NCBI GenBank assembly: GCA_002414505.1 | Contig: DHZF01000066.1 | Coordinates: forward strand, 1-45,120 | Length of the DNA: 45,120 nt | Reading direction: 5' to 3' | Origin: Hyphomonas sp. UBA5111 | GTDB lineage: Bacteria; Pseudomonadota; Alphaproteobacteria; Caulobacterales; Hyphomonadaceae | Shown: positions 24,679 through 33,836 of the stretch, piece after piece | Position numbering within the stretch: position 1 is the first letter of the stretch | Layout of the letters: every line of letters starts with the position of its first letter | Made by a program: the position numbers and the translations under genes | The notes under the pieces: generated by a model | Seen by the model: the letters and a program-made list of their open reading frames with translations, nothing else | Told to the model about the DNA's origin: nothing | Database searches by the model: none

Positions 24679-26133
24679 ATGCAGCTTCGTCCCATCTTTC
24701 TCGCCATCGGCATCATGACCGTCCTGTTGGGCCTGGCGATGATCCCGTGTGCGCTGATGGATTACGCTGACGGCCGGGCGGAAACCTTTGTGTTCGAAGT
24801 GTCGGCATTCGGCTCCATCCTGATAGGGGCGTGCATGTGGGTGCTGTCGCGCGGGGATGTGGAGCGGACCGGACAGCGCGAAGGCTTCCTGTTGACCGTG
24901 CTGGTTTGGGTCTTCTTGCCGATGATCGCCGCCATTCCCTTCCTGGCATCGGGGATGACCGTCACCGACTCGTTGTTCGAGACAATTTCCGGCCTGACCA
25001 CGACGGGCGCGACAGTTCTGACGGGCCTGGATGACATGCCGCGCGGCCTGCTGCTGTGGCGCGCCATCCTGCAGTGGATCGGCGGGATCGGCATTATCGT
25101 GACGGCCATCGCCATCCTGCCCCAGCTTCGGGTCGGCGGGATGCAGCTGTTCGAGCTCGAAAGCTCCGACATGTCCGGGAAATTCCTGCCGCGCATTACA
25201 GATATCGCGGCCTATCTCGGCTTCACCTATCTGCTGATTTCGATGCTCTGTGCCTTGCTCTATTATCTGACGGGCATGGACTGGTTCGACGCGATCACGC
25301 ACGCCATGACGACCATGTCAGCGGGCGGATACTCGACCCATGATGCATCGTTTGGCTACTTCAGTGAAACCAACGCGCCCTATGTCGCTACGATCTTCAT
25401 GTTCATCGCGGGCCTGCCATTCAGCTTGCTGGCCATGCTGATGCTGCAGGGGCGTCTCCGCCCCATGCTGTCAGACCCGCAGCCGCGCGTTTATCTGGGG
25501 CTGGCTCTCATCTTCTCCACGATCATTGTCGTCTATCACGAGGCGGTGGTGGACCCGCCAATCTTCGATCACATCTTCCACGGATTCAAGGAAGCGCTGT
25601 TCAATATCATCTCCATCATGACGGGGACGGGCTACGCATCGGCGCCTTATGACACGTGGGGCCAGCCGGTGATGGTTGTGTTTCTCGGCGCGACCTTTGT
25701 CGGCGGATGCGCAGGCTCGGCTGCGTGCGGCCTGAAGATGTTCCGGCTGGAAATCGCCGCGAAGACAATCATCGCCTACTCGCAACGCATGATCCAGCCG
25801 CACCGCCGCACGCCGATCCGCTATGCCGGCAAGGCGGTGGACGAGGAAGTGCTGCAATCGGTCATGGTGTTCGTCAGCCTATACCTGCTGACCTTCCTGG
25901 TTTCGGCGGCCCTGATCAGCCTGACGGGCGTGGACGCGCTGACGGCCATTTCAGGGGCTGCGACCAGCGTTTCCAACGTAGGACCGGGGCTTGGCCCCAT
26001 GATCGGTCCGTCCGGCACGTTCCAGCTGTTGCCGGACTTTGCCAAATGGGTCTGCGCAATCGCCATGCTGCTCGGGCGGTTGGAATTCGTTGCCGTGTTT
26101 GTCGTGCTGACCCGGCGCTTCTGGCGCGGCTAG
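24679..26133 (+). CDS. trkH: TrkH-type potassium uptake protein
   Basis: A 484-residue channel-like subunit of the Trk/Ktr superfamily, which takes up K+ and normally works with a TrkA-type RCK protein. The four filter repeats are visible: SGLTTTGATVL (about 109-119), TTMSAGGYST (about 212-221), IMTGTGYASAP (about 313-323) and ATSVSNVGPG (about 431-440). Ten to twelve membrane segments surround them. No trkA gene is in the window. The ATG has no recognisable Shine-Dalgarno sequence. A TTGACA at 24636 and TATCCT at 24662 lie close upstream, but their 20-base spacing is too long to claim a promoter. Confidence 0.94.
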   Translation: MQLRPIFLAIGIMTVLLGLAMIPCALMDYADGRAETFVFEVSAFGSILIGACMWVLSRGDVERTGQREGFLLTVLVWVFLPMIAAIPFLASGMTVTDSLFETISGLTTTGATVLTGLDDMPRGLLLWRAILQWIGGIGIIVTAIAILPQLRVGGMQLFELESSDMSGKFLPRITDIAAYLGFTYLLISMLCALLYYLTGMDWFDAITHAMTTMSAGGYSTHDASFGYFSETNAPYVATIFMFIAGLPFSLLAMLMLQGRLRPMLSDPQPRVYLGLALIFSTIIVVYHEAVVDPPIFDHIFHGFKEALFNIISIMTGTGYASAPYDTWGQPVMVVFLGATFVGGCAGSAACGLKMFRLEIAAKTIIAYSQRMIQPHRRTPIRYAGKAVDEEVLQSVMVFVSLYLLTFLVSAALISLTGVDALTAISGAATSVSNVGPGLGPMIGPSGTFQLLPDFAKWVCAIAMLLGRLEFVAVFVVLTRRFWRG

Positions 26134-26136
26134 GCC

Positions 26137-27774
26137 TTAATTCCAGGGATTGAACCGTTTGACCGGACGGGCGGGCGCCTCCTCGGCTGCTACAGGTTCC
26201 TCGTCTTCGGCATGGGTTTCAGCCGGTTCCGGCTGGGCTTCCACGACGAAATCGGGCTCGGGAGACAGGTCTTTCTCGGCCTCGACCTGCGGCTCCGCCG
26301 TCTCGAATGCCAGGTCCGGAGCGGTTGTGTCTTCATTCAGGCCGGTTGGTTCGGTTCCTGGCCACGCATGATCATGTGTGGCGTCAATCACAACCTGTGG
26401 GCTCCCCACAGATTCAATCGGATCGCTTGCTTCCATGGGGGCAGGAGGCTGGGCACCAATGCCGGACAGGCTGAAGGAGGGTGGGGACGCTGGCTGTGGA
26501 TCTGGGACGGGAGCGGGCTCTGGCTCGGGCGCAGACTCGAAGCGGGTTTCCATCGCAGGCGCTTCATCCTCAGCATAAGGATGCGCCCGGGTTTCCGCTG
26601 TATCCGGCTCCAGTTCCGTCTCAGGGGTGTTTGGTTCAGAATTGTCACTGCTCAGGCTGCCACCAAGAGCGCCCGTGAAGGCACTGCTAGTGCTACTCAG
26701 AAAATTAGGGGCTTTTTCCGGTTCTGGCTTAGGTGGGGACGTGGTGAAGGGCTCCGCCTGCGCATAGTTTGGGGCGTCTGCCACGATGTCGGAAAATGCC
26801 GGGGCGTAAGCCTCCGGCTCGGCCACGGTCTCAGCTTCGACCTCGATGTGTGGCGAGTCCTGTTCGGCGGCAGGCGCCTCTTCCGGCAAGGTGTCCACGA
26901 ACCCGGTTGGAGTGAAGCCGGCGGCCGGCTCATCCAGTGGGCCGGCTTCGTCCACAGGTTCCAAAGCCGCGGGGGCATCTGGCGAGGAAATCCCATAGCC
27001 CATGATCGGGGGCGTAGGCGCCTCAGTTTCTACCGGTTCCGAAGCTTCCGCTATATCTGCGCCGCTAGCGGATTCCGCGACCGCTTCTTCAAGCGTGACG
27101 GCCGTGTTTTCATCCGTGAGAATGTCGTCTTCCGACGGCATTGCCTGCGTGCCGAACGTGTCAGTCGAGGGCTCCGCCGCGTCGTCACTTATGTCGTCGA
27201 TTGTTTCAAAGTCGACCGGGGCGGCAGGCAAGGGCGTATTCACCTGGTTGGCCAGAGAAGCGACCGCTGAAGTAATATCGGACTGGCTGTCCATTTCCCA
27301 ATAGGCTTCCGGTTCCAGCGGGGAGCTGTCGTCCAGCGGGTCCTCGACCGTATCCTCGCCAGCGGCCACGTCCACGGCTTCAGCGTTTTGCTCGACAGCG
27401 TCTTCAGCTAGCTCGGAGGGCGAATCGCCGGCATCGATCTCTACAGCGTCCAGCCCGGCCAGCACCGCACTGATCGCCTCTTCGGCGCCGCGCGCATGAC
27501 GCTTGGCTTCGCGATAGAGTTCTTCCACAAACAGGGTGTAGGGGCGGCCGTCGCTGTCGATATCGTCCGCGAAGTCGGACGGGCTGCAGGTCTCAATTTC
27601 CCGGTCCTGGGCATCCGTCAGCAGGACGGCATAGGGTTCAGGCGTCAGCGTGACACGATAGCCTTCCGTGTCGTGGGTCATGCGGCCGTCTTCGGCCTCC
27701 TGCCAGGTCACTTTTTGGCGGCGTGTCATGTCGCCGAGCTTATCTATCAGCCGTTTGGTGGATGGATGCAGCAT
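26137..27774 (-). CDS. Acidic Pro/Ala/Glu-rich disordered protein
   Basis: I do not recognise this 545-residue protein. Residues 1 to about 110 look folded (STKRLIDKLGDMTRRQKVTW, GYRVTLTPEPYAVLLTD, YTLFVEELYREAKRHARG). Residues from about 115 to 530 are low complexity and rich in Glu, Asp, Ala, Pro and Ser, with few hydrophobics, so almost certainly disordered. The last residues turn basic and aromatic, PVKRFNPWN, like a short docking peptide. No signal peptide or membrane helix is seen. I start at the ATG 27774; a TTG precedes it directly. It converges on trkH with only three bases between the stops. Confidence 0.8.
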   Translation of the reverse strand: MLHPSTKRLIDKLGDMTRRQKVTWQEAEDGRMTHDTEGYRVTLTPEPYAVLLTDAQDREIETCSPSDFADDIDSDGRPYTLFVEELYREAKRHARGAEEAISAVLAGLDAVEIDAGDSPSELAEDAVEQNAEAVDVAAGEDTVEDPLDDSSPLEPEAYWEMDSQSDITSAVASLANQVNTPLPAAPVDFETIDDISDDAAEPSTDTFGTQAMPSEDDILTDENTAVTLEEAVAESASGADIAEASEPVETEAPTPPIMGYGISSPDAPAALEPVDEAGPLDEPAAGFTPTGFVDTLPEEAPAAEQDSPHIEVEAETVAEPEAYAPAFSDIVADAPNYAQAEPFTTSPPKPEPEKAPNFLSSTSSAFTGALGGSLSSDNSEPNTPETELEPDTAETRAHPYAEDEAPAMETRFESAPEPEPAPVPDPQPASPPSFSLSGIGAQPPAPMEASDPIESVGSPQVVIDATHDHAWPGTEPTGLNEDTTAPDLAFETAEPQVEAEKDLSPEPDFVVEAQPEPAETHAEDEEPVAAEEAPARPVKRFNPWN

Positions 27775-27907
27775 CAAGACCCGCCTTTCCGTTTATCCAG
27801 AACGCTTTCTCTAACAGTTACAAGCTGCCACGCGAATGATCAAACGCCCTGTCACGCCAAAAACCGTGAAATGATGTTAAATCCCGCAAGTTAGGCTTTC
27901 CGTGAGG

Positions 27908-29083
27908 TTAATTCGGCGACTTGGAGGCGGATGGGTAGTAGGTCATGCGCACCAGAACGGCATCGGAACCGTCTTCCAGAGGGTCGAAAACGCGCTGAAA
28001 CTGCGCATTCGCTTTCATTTCGTTGCACATCAGAAGACCTGCGGACGTGTCCTTGCCCTCCACACATCCTGCCCGTGCGGATTCCGGCAGGTCGCTCAGG
28101 CGATAGGTGCCGACATGTTCTCCGTTCGGGCCGGCCACGTCCGGATGGGTGGTCGAAACGCGGTAGACTTGTCCCAGCGACCAATCAGATTCCACGACAT
28201 AGACGGGCCTTGTGTCTGTCTCTGCAACAATATTGAACACGGGATATGCTTGTCCTTCTGACGTCATTTTGTCAGGAACGACCTCATATCCCGAAAAGGC
28301 GGCCCGGAGAGAAGTGGTGTTGAACGGTATGGCCCCCGTAACGCCCATCGCGCCATCCGGCCCAATCGAAGCGACGGGAGAGGCTTGCTCGGCTTCGATG
28401 TTTTTCCTTTCGGCTTTGACGCGCGCGACATCCTTCAGAAAGTCTTTCACCGGCTCTCCCTTGGCGACCGACAAGTCGGTCCTGTATCCCCGGACAATTC
28501 CATCCGGGTCTACCAGCAGGTAGGAAGGGGTCCAATTAATCTGCAACGCCTGACGCAGGCTCGCATCCTCATCAATCAGCGTGGGGAAGCTATACCCCTT
28601 TGACTCGAAATAGGCTGCGACCGACCCATGCTTGCCAAACATGTCCTCCGGTGCTGTGCGATCGGTATTTAAGGGCGTGTGGATCGACAGGAAGTCGAGA
28701 TCTGGGTCCTGTTCAATCGCAGTGACCAGCGCAGCTGTGTAGGGCGCATCGGCCATACTGTCGCCGCACCACAACCCCCAGACGTGAAGGATCGTCCAAT
28801 TAGTCAGCGAAGCAGGATCAAAGGTCGAGCCATCCGCCATTTCACCAGATAGCGGGGGCAGGGCCTCTCCCAGCAGGGCGTGTGTGTATGGGCGGCCATC
28901 GGCATCCCGTGCAATAGCTTCACCCTTCCGGGCCTTGGCCGATTCCGGAAGCGGGGCATCGGCCATCGTGAAAGACGTCGCGCCGTGCGGATCGGTGCTG
29001 ACCCCGTGTTCATGGTGGTGCGGTACGCTTTCACATGCGGACAGCAAGACCAGTCCGGCAGCGGCTAAGATTGCACGCTTCAT
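27908..29083 (-). CDS. Thioredoxin-like lipoprotein with C-terminal DUF1131-like domain
   Basis: A 391-residue lipoprotein: signal peptide ending at lipobox LLSAC (Cys17), then a histidine-rich stretch, VPHHHEHGV. Residues about 75-225 form a thioredoxin-like domain with an active site WGLWCGDSM, where the second cysteine is replaced by serine. TPSYLLVDPDGIVRGY is the cis-proline region. Residues about 250-390 (GAIPFNTTSLRAAFSGYEV, PVFNIVAETDTRPVYVV, and a Cys pair in AGCVEGKDTSAGLLMC) resemble the DUF1131 domain of RpoE-regulated lipoproteins such as YfeY. The domain pairing is unusual. It diverges from the TonB-receptor gene. The second-domain call is from memory and moderate. Confidence 0.8.
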   Translation of the reverse strand: MKRAILAAAGLVLLSACESVPHHHEHGVSTDPHGATSFTMADAPLPESAKARKGEAIARDADGRPYTHALLGEALPPLSGEMADGSTFDPASLTNWTILHVWGLWCGDSMADAPYTAALVTAIEQDPDLDFLSIHTPLNTDRTAPEDMFGKHGSVAAYFESKGYSFPTLIDEDASLRQALQINWTPSYLLVDPDGIVRGYRTDLSVAKGEPVKDFLKDVARVKAERKNIEAEQASPVASIGPDGAMGVTGAIPFNTTSLRAAFSGYEVVPDKMTSEGQAYPVFNIVAETDTRPVYVVESDWSLGQVYRVSTTHPDVAGPNGEHVGTYRLSDLPESARAGCVEGKDTSAGLLMCNEMKANAQFQRVFDPLEDGSDAVLVRMTYYPSASKSPN

Positions 29084-29367
29084 GGCAACTCCTTCGTAGA
29101 TGACCGGATCAAGGCTAGCACAAAGACGGGTTCCAACAGCAAGGCCCCCTTACACAAGTGGTGTCTGCCAAGACGAAAGCCTGCAACCAAAGGTTACTTG
29201 ATATTCCCGCGGGTGGTGGGAGGTAGTTGAGCGCCCGATTGCTGCGGTGCAAAAAAATCGGTCAATCGGCCACTTTTAGAACGATCACTCGAAATTTGAT
29301 GTTCAAAATACCCTGACCTCTCCTGAACCTGAACTGGGCGTTACAGATTTCAGATTGGGAGAATGAG

Positions 29368-31767
29368 ATGATCATATTGAAAAACCGGCAGCGATGGTTG
29401 CGGAAAACACCCTTAGTGTTGGGGGCAGTCCTGGGCGCGACGAGTTTGATGGCACCCGCTTATGCACAGGAAGATGACAGCGCCGACGAGGCAAGGTTTG
29501 AGGCCGTGGTGGTCGAAGGCCGCCGCGTTTCGCAGACAGATCTGGCAATCGGGCAGGATGAGGCAAGCAACACGGTTGCGGTCACTCGCAAGGAATTGCT
29601 GTCCGCGCCGTCAGGCATCTCGGGTCTCAAGATGCTGGAATCCCTTCCGGGGTTCAACGTTCAGACCGATGGTGCGCTGGGGCTCTATGAGTTCGGCAAT
29701 TCCGTTACCGTCCGTGCCTTCAATCTCCAGCAGATAGGTTTCGTCCTGGATGGTGTGCCGATGGGCCGATCGGATGCGTTCGGGGGCAGCCCGATCTTCC
29801 GCTATGTGGACAATGAAAATCTTGGCTCCGTTGTGGCCTCGCCGGGCGCAGGCGATGTGTCCCTGCCCAGCTATGCGTCGCTTGGCCCAATCGTGTCCTA
29901 CAATACGATTGCGCCGTCCGACGAAGCAGGCGGTATGCTCTCCTACACGCTGGGGGATGACGATCTGCAGAGGACCTTTGTCAAACTGGAAACCGGGGAC
30001 ATCAACGGCTTTTCGGCCTATATCAGTCGGTCCAAGACGGACAGCGATCTGTGGAGGGGGCCCGGCACGATCGACCGTGAGCATATCGAAGGCAAGATGC
30101 GCTACGAGTTTGATGCCGACACATTCGTCACGGCGTCTTATGTTTCGAACGACTTTTTCGACTATGATTCCCCATCCAACTCCCGCGCCGGGTTTGAGGC
30201 TGTGGGGACCGATTACGGATATTCGGAAACCTTGCCGGAAGGATGTATTTCTCCGGTCAGCGTCGACTTCAACAATGATGGGGTCATCAACGACGCTGAC
30301 TATGTTCCGCTCCAGACAGGCAGTTGCACCGGATATTATCAGGACCGTGTGAACATCCGTCAGGACAGTCTTTATGCCCTCAATTTTGAATCCGACCTGG
30401 TGGAAGGCCTCAGCACGAAGGCGACGCTTTACTATGAAGACAAGGACGGTTTCGGCGTCTCACCCGACGGGTATGATAACACGCTGAGCCGCTATCAGGA
30501 CCAAGTGGACGTCGGCCTGGATGTTACGCATCCGCGCGGCGTCCAATACGGGTTCTCGGGCGTGGGTGGCACACGGAAGGGTGCCGTTCTGGGGTTTGAA
30601 TGGGAGCTCGCCAACCACACGATTGAAGCGGGCGGCTGGTATGAGGAAGACGAGTATCACCGGACCCAGAAACGTCTGAATAATGCCGACGGCAGCGCGG
30701 ATGGCGCGGTCCTGTTCGACGAAGTGGCCTATTATCGGCGTGACTATGTGTCGGTCCGTGACACGATGCAGTATTATCTCAAGGACACGATCAGCCTTAT
30801 GGAGGATCGCCTGAATGTCGAAGTAGGCGCCAAGCTGCTCGATATCGACTATTCCCTTGATGGGTATCGTGACTATGCGGACTATGCCATTCGGGTGGAC
30901 ACGCCCGGAGGCGGCGACACGCTGCCGGGCTACGGGCCGCAAAGCGTCTCTGCCAGCTATACGAGTGACCTGCTTCCCAATGTGGGCGCGGTGTATGACC
31001 TCAGTGATACCGATCAGGTATTCGCGTCCTTCTCCATGAACTATGCGCTGCCACGCGGCGCGGACGATATCTTTTCGACAGCGACGAGCTTTGTCGCTCC
31101 GGCCCCTGACGCAGAAGAATCGACCAATTACGAAATTGGCCTGAGGACCAATCGGGCTACGTTCAATGGCGCGGTCGCGGCCTTCTATACTTCTTTCGAC
31201 AACCGTCTCGTGACAGGGAATGTGATCAATCCGGCGACGCTCCAGCCGGAATCCTTCTCAGTGAATGCCGGCTCGACCACGGCCTATGGTGTCGAGGTGT
31301 CGGGTGTGTGGCAGCCGGAAATGTTTGATCGCAAGCTCTACGGCGACGTGAACCTGACCTACAATAATGCGACCAATGATGATGCGTTCCTGGGCAATCC
31401 GTCCGGCAGCTTGCTGGCAGACAGCCCGGAATGGATCTTCAGCGGCGGCGTCACCTGGGAACCAACCGAATGGTTCGTCGGCAACCTGTCAACGAAATAT
31501 ACCGGCGACCGCTACGCCGATTTCCGGGAAGCTGCAGACAGTCCCGGCAACAAGATGGAAGGCTACTTCCTGTGGAGCGCTTACGCGGACATCGGTGGCC
31601 CAAACAATTTCGGCCTGCCTGAGAATGTCAGCCTTCGTGTGAACGTGGACAACATCTTCGACGAGGACACGCTGGCCTTTACGTTCACCACGACAAGTGG
31701 CGGCAACGCCTTCTTCCGTCCGCTCAATCCGCGCACGGTTCAGGCCACGCTGACGGTAGCCTTCTAG
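29368..31767 (+). CDS. TonB-dependent outer-membrane receptor
   Basis: A 799-residue receptor that imports a ligand across the outer membrane using TonB energy. The signal peptide ends at APAYAQ (about residue 34), followed by a TonB-box-like FEAVVVEG. The plug domain holds VTRKELLSAPSGISGLKMLE and the IGFVLDGVPMG strand. The beta barrel follows and ends with the terminal motif TLTVAF. Residues 293-320 form an inserted loop with an EF-hand-like calcium pattern between two cysteines. The ligand is unknown; neither a siderophore cluster nor a sugar locus is adjacent. GGGAGAATGAG precedes the ATG and a strong terminator follows. Confidence 0.93.
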   Translation: MIILKNRQRWLRKTPLVLGAVLGATSLMAPAYAQEDDSADEARFEAVVVEGRRVSQTDLAIGQDEASNTVAVTRKELLSAPSGISGLKMLESLPGFNVQTDGALGLYEFGNSVTVRAFNLQQIGFVLDGVPMGRSDAFGGSPIFRYVDNENLGSVVASPGAGDVSLPSYASLGPIVSYNTIAPSDEAGGMLSYTLGDDDLQRTFVKLETGDINGFSAYISRSKTDSDLWRGPGTIDREHIEGKMRYEFDADTFVTASYVSNDFFDYDSPSNSRAGFEAVGTDYGYSETLPEGCISPVSVDFNNDGVINDADYVPLQTGSCTGYYQDRVNIRQDSLYALNFESDLVEGLSTKATLYYEDKDGFGVSPDGYDNTLSRYQDQVDVGLDVTHPRGVQYGFSGVGGTRKGAVLGFEWELANHTIEAGGWYEEDEYHRTQKRLNNADGSADGAVLFDEVAYYRRDYVSVRDTMQYYLKDTISLMEDRLNVEVGAKLLDIDYSLDGYRDYADYAIRVDTPGGGDTLPGYGPQSVSASYTSDLLPNVGAVYDLSDTDQVFASFSMNYALPRGADDIFSTATSFVAPAPDAEESTNYEIGLRTNRATFNGAVAAFYTSFDNRLVTGNVINPATLQPESFSVNAGSTTAYGVEVSGVWQPEMFDRKLYGDVNLTYNNATNDDAFLGNPSGSLLADSPEWIFSGGVTWEPTEWFVGNLSTKYTGDRYADFREAADSPGNKMEGYFLWSAYADIGGPNNFGLPENVSLRVNVDNIFDEDTLAFTFTTTSGGNAFFRPLNPRTVQATLTVAF

Positions 31768-31789
31768 GTTTCCCAGGCCCCAGATAAAG

Positions 31790-31822
31790 AAAGCCCCCGG
31801 TCCGAGGACCGGGGGCTTTTTT
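31790..31822. terminator. Bidirectional rho-independent terminator
   Basis: A perfect 14-base stem (AAAGCCCCCGGTCC with GGACCGGGGGCTTT) around a two-base GA core, followed by a T-run. On the other strand the stem is followed by TTTCTTTAT. It lies between the convergent TonB receptor and thiolase genes and should stop transcription from both sides. Confidence 0.93.
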
Positions 31823-31845
31823 CATTGGATGATGGGGAAGGGGGG

Positions 31846-33054
31846 TTAGCTGAAGATCTCGAAGAGACCAGCTGCGCCCATGCCGCCGCCGATGCACATC
31901 GTGACAACGCCATACTTCGCGCCGCGGCGCTGGCCTTCCATCAGCAAGGATCCCGTGCAGCGTGCGCCGGTCATGCCGAAAGGGTGGCCGATGGAGATCG
32001 AGCCGCCATTCACATTGTACTTCTCCGGGTCGATGCCGAGACGGTCCCGGCTGTAGAGACACTGCGAGGCGAAGGCTTCGTTCAGTTCCCAGAGGTCGAT
32101 GTCGTCAACCTTCAGGCCGTGGCGCTCCAGCAGGCGTGGCACAGCGAAGACAGGGCCGATGCCCATTTCGTCCGGATCACAGCCAGCGACGTTGAAGCCG
32201 ACGAAACGGCCGAGCGGTTTCAGACCGCGCTTCTCGGCTTCCTTGGCTTCCATCACGACGACGGCTGCGGAGCCGTCTGACAGCTGGGATGCGTTACCGG
32301 CGGTGACGTATTTGCCTTCCTTGACGACCATGCCGCCAGAGAAAACCGGCTTCAGGCCGGAAAGGCTTTCAAACGTCGTGCCCGGGCGGTTGCACTCGTC
32401 GCGATCACATACGACTTCCTGCAGCGTCTCTTCGCCGGTTTCCTTGTTGACCAGTTTCATTGTGGTCTTCAGCGGCACGATTTCCTCGGCCATGTAGCCT
32501 TTTTCCTGGAAAGCGGCGGTGCGCTTCTGGGATTCAGCGGAGTACTGGTCCTGGTATTCGCGGCTGACGCCATAACGGTCAGCGACGATTTCAGCGGTCT
32601 CGATCATGGTCATCCAGATCGCAGGCCACTTCTTCATCAGTTCGTCTTCGGTGTAGCGGTGCAAGTTCATGTGGCCGCTGCGCGAGACGAGGGACAGGGA
32701 TTCAACACCGCCGCCGATGGCAACAGGCGCGCCTTCATTGATGACCGTGTGGGCGGCATTGGCAATCGCCTGCAGGCCGGACGAACAGAAACGGTTGATC
32801 GTGGCACCGGACGTCGTGGACGGGCAACCTGCCCAGAGTGCGGCGTTACGGGCCACATTGTGTCCGGTCGCGCCTTCAGGCTGCGCGCAGCCGAGGAACA
32901 CGTCTTCGACCAGACCGGCCTCGATGCCGGCGCGATCAAGGGCGCCCTTGATGGCCGTGCCGGCCATCGTGATCCCGTGTGTGTTGTTCAGTGAGCCCCG
33001 GTTGGCTTTGGCCATGCCTGTACGGGCATAGGAAACGATTACGGCTTCACGCAT
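31846..33054 (-). CDS. Acetyl-CoA C-acyltransferase (thiolase)
   Basis: A 402-residue thiolase that cleaves 3-oxoacyl-CoA with CoA or condenses two acyl-CoAs. The acylated cysteine is Cys90 in [11 protein letters not shown], the catalytic histidine is His357 in [14 protein letters not shown], and the second cysteine is Cys387 in [11 protein letters not shown]. The long insert before IVPLKTT and the FA-type C-terminus favour a FadA-like degradative thiolase. The ATG at 33054 is chosen, with GGAGGA upstream; the track extension to 33096 adds 14 residues without family resemblance. It stands alone, without fadB next to it; the acyl-CoA dehydrogenase and crotonase genes lie elsewhere in the window. 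Confidence 0.95.
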   Translation of the reverse strand: MREAVIVSYARTGMAKANRGSLNNTHGITMAGTAIKGALDRAGIEAGLVEDVFLGCAQPEGATGHNVARNAALWAGCPSTTSGATINRFCSSGLQAIANAAHTVINEGAPVAIGGGVESLSLVSRSGHMNLHRYTEDELMKKWPAIWMTMIETAEIVADRYGVSREYQDQYSAESQKRTAAFQEKGYMAEEIVPLKTTMKLVNKETGEETLQEVVCDRDECNRPGTTFESLSGLKPVFSGGMVVKEGKYVTAGNASQLSDGSAAVVVMEAKEAEKRGLKPLGRFVGFNVAGCDPDEMGIGPVFAVPRLLERHGLKVDDIDLWELNEAFASQCLYSRDRLGIDPEKYNVNGGSISIGHPFGMTGARCTGSLLMEGQRRGAKYGVVTMCIGGGMGAAGLFEIFS

Positions 33055-33162
33055 GAGGTATCCTCCAGTGTATGCGATGCTTGTTGCGGCGCACACTAAT
33101 CACGTGATTACCGCAAAGCCAGCCTTACCTTTGCGTAAACGGAACTCGGGACGATCCCTTTC

Positions 33163-33693
33163 CTACCCGCGATTGCCGTCTTCAAAACCTGCGAGGGTCC
33201 ATTCGGCAAATTCAGCGAGATTCCCGCCACGGAACAGGAAACCGGCTACGCCCGCCGCGCGCGCGGCGGCCATGTCGGTTTCCTTGTCGCCGATGAGAAA
33301 ACTCTGCTCTCGTTTGACCGGGAACTCGGACATGGCCGCCAGGAGCATGCCGGGATTGGGTTTCCGGTCGAAACTGGCCTTTCGATAAGCCGGATTTTCG
33401 CCCTCTTCATGGTAGGGGCAGTGATAGATCCGGTCGATGCGCGCACCCTGTTGGGCCAGTTCGGCCAGCATCCAGTCATGCAGCGTGTGCATGTCTGACT
33501 CTGTGTAATAGTTGCGGGCAATTCCCGACTGGTTTGTCACCACGAAGACGTACCAGTTCCGGGCATTGAAGGCGGCGATGGCCTCTGCCGCTCCGGGAAC
33601 CCATTCGAAATCCTCCAAACGGCTGACATAGCCTTTGTCGACGTTAATCACGCCGTCACGATCAAGGAACAGGGCAGGTCGGGAAGCGCTCAT
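33163..33693 (-). CDS. HAD-family GmhB/histidinol-phosphatase-like phosphatase
   Basis: A 176-residue HAD-IIIA phosphatase of the GmhB/HisB-N type, which removes the 7-phosphate from heptose 1,7-bisphosphate or acts on histidinol phosphate. The nucleophile motif is FLDRDGVIN (Asp11, Asp13), motif II VVTNQSGIARNYY, and motif III KASFDRKPNPGM with FLIGDKETDMAAARAAG as motif IV. The zinc loop of classical GmhB has four ligands; here the first pair CPYH remains but the later two cysteines are Ser and Asp (in KASFDRKP). The ATG at 33693 was chosen because the upstream 30 residues are cysteine- and lysine-rich without homology. Confidence 0.85.
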   Translation of the reverse strand: MSASRPALFLDRDGVINVDKGYVSRLEDFEWVPGAAEAIAAFNARNWYVFVVTNQSGIARNYYTESDMHTLHDWMLAELAQQGARIDRIYHCPYHEEGENPAYRKASFDRKPNPGMLLAAMSEFPVKREQSFLIGDKETDMAAARAAGVAGFLFRGGNLAEFAEWTLAGFEDGNRG

Positions 33694-33836
33694 CCCGCCG
33701 GTCTTTGCCCGCAGTTTCTCGCAGTTGCAACACTCGGACTTGTGGTAAATTTTCTGGACCTCTTGGCCGAAAAGCGATCTCATCCTTGATGGAGGGGCCG
33801 TCAGAGCCCCCCTAAATGCCTAAGGGAGGGCAAATT

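Noticed and set aside
33051..33120. Leading cysteine-rich residues of the thiolase and GmhB-like frames as N-terminal extensions
   Set aside because: Good ribosome-binding site (thiolase) and family start points favour the shorter forms.
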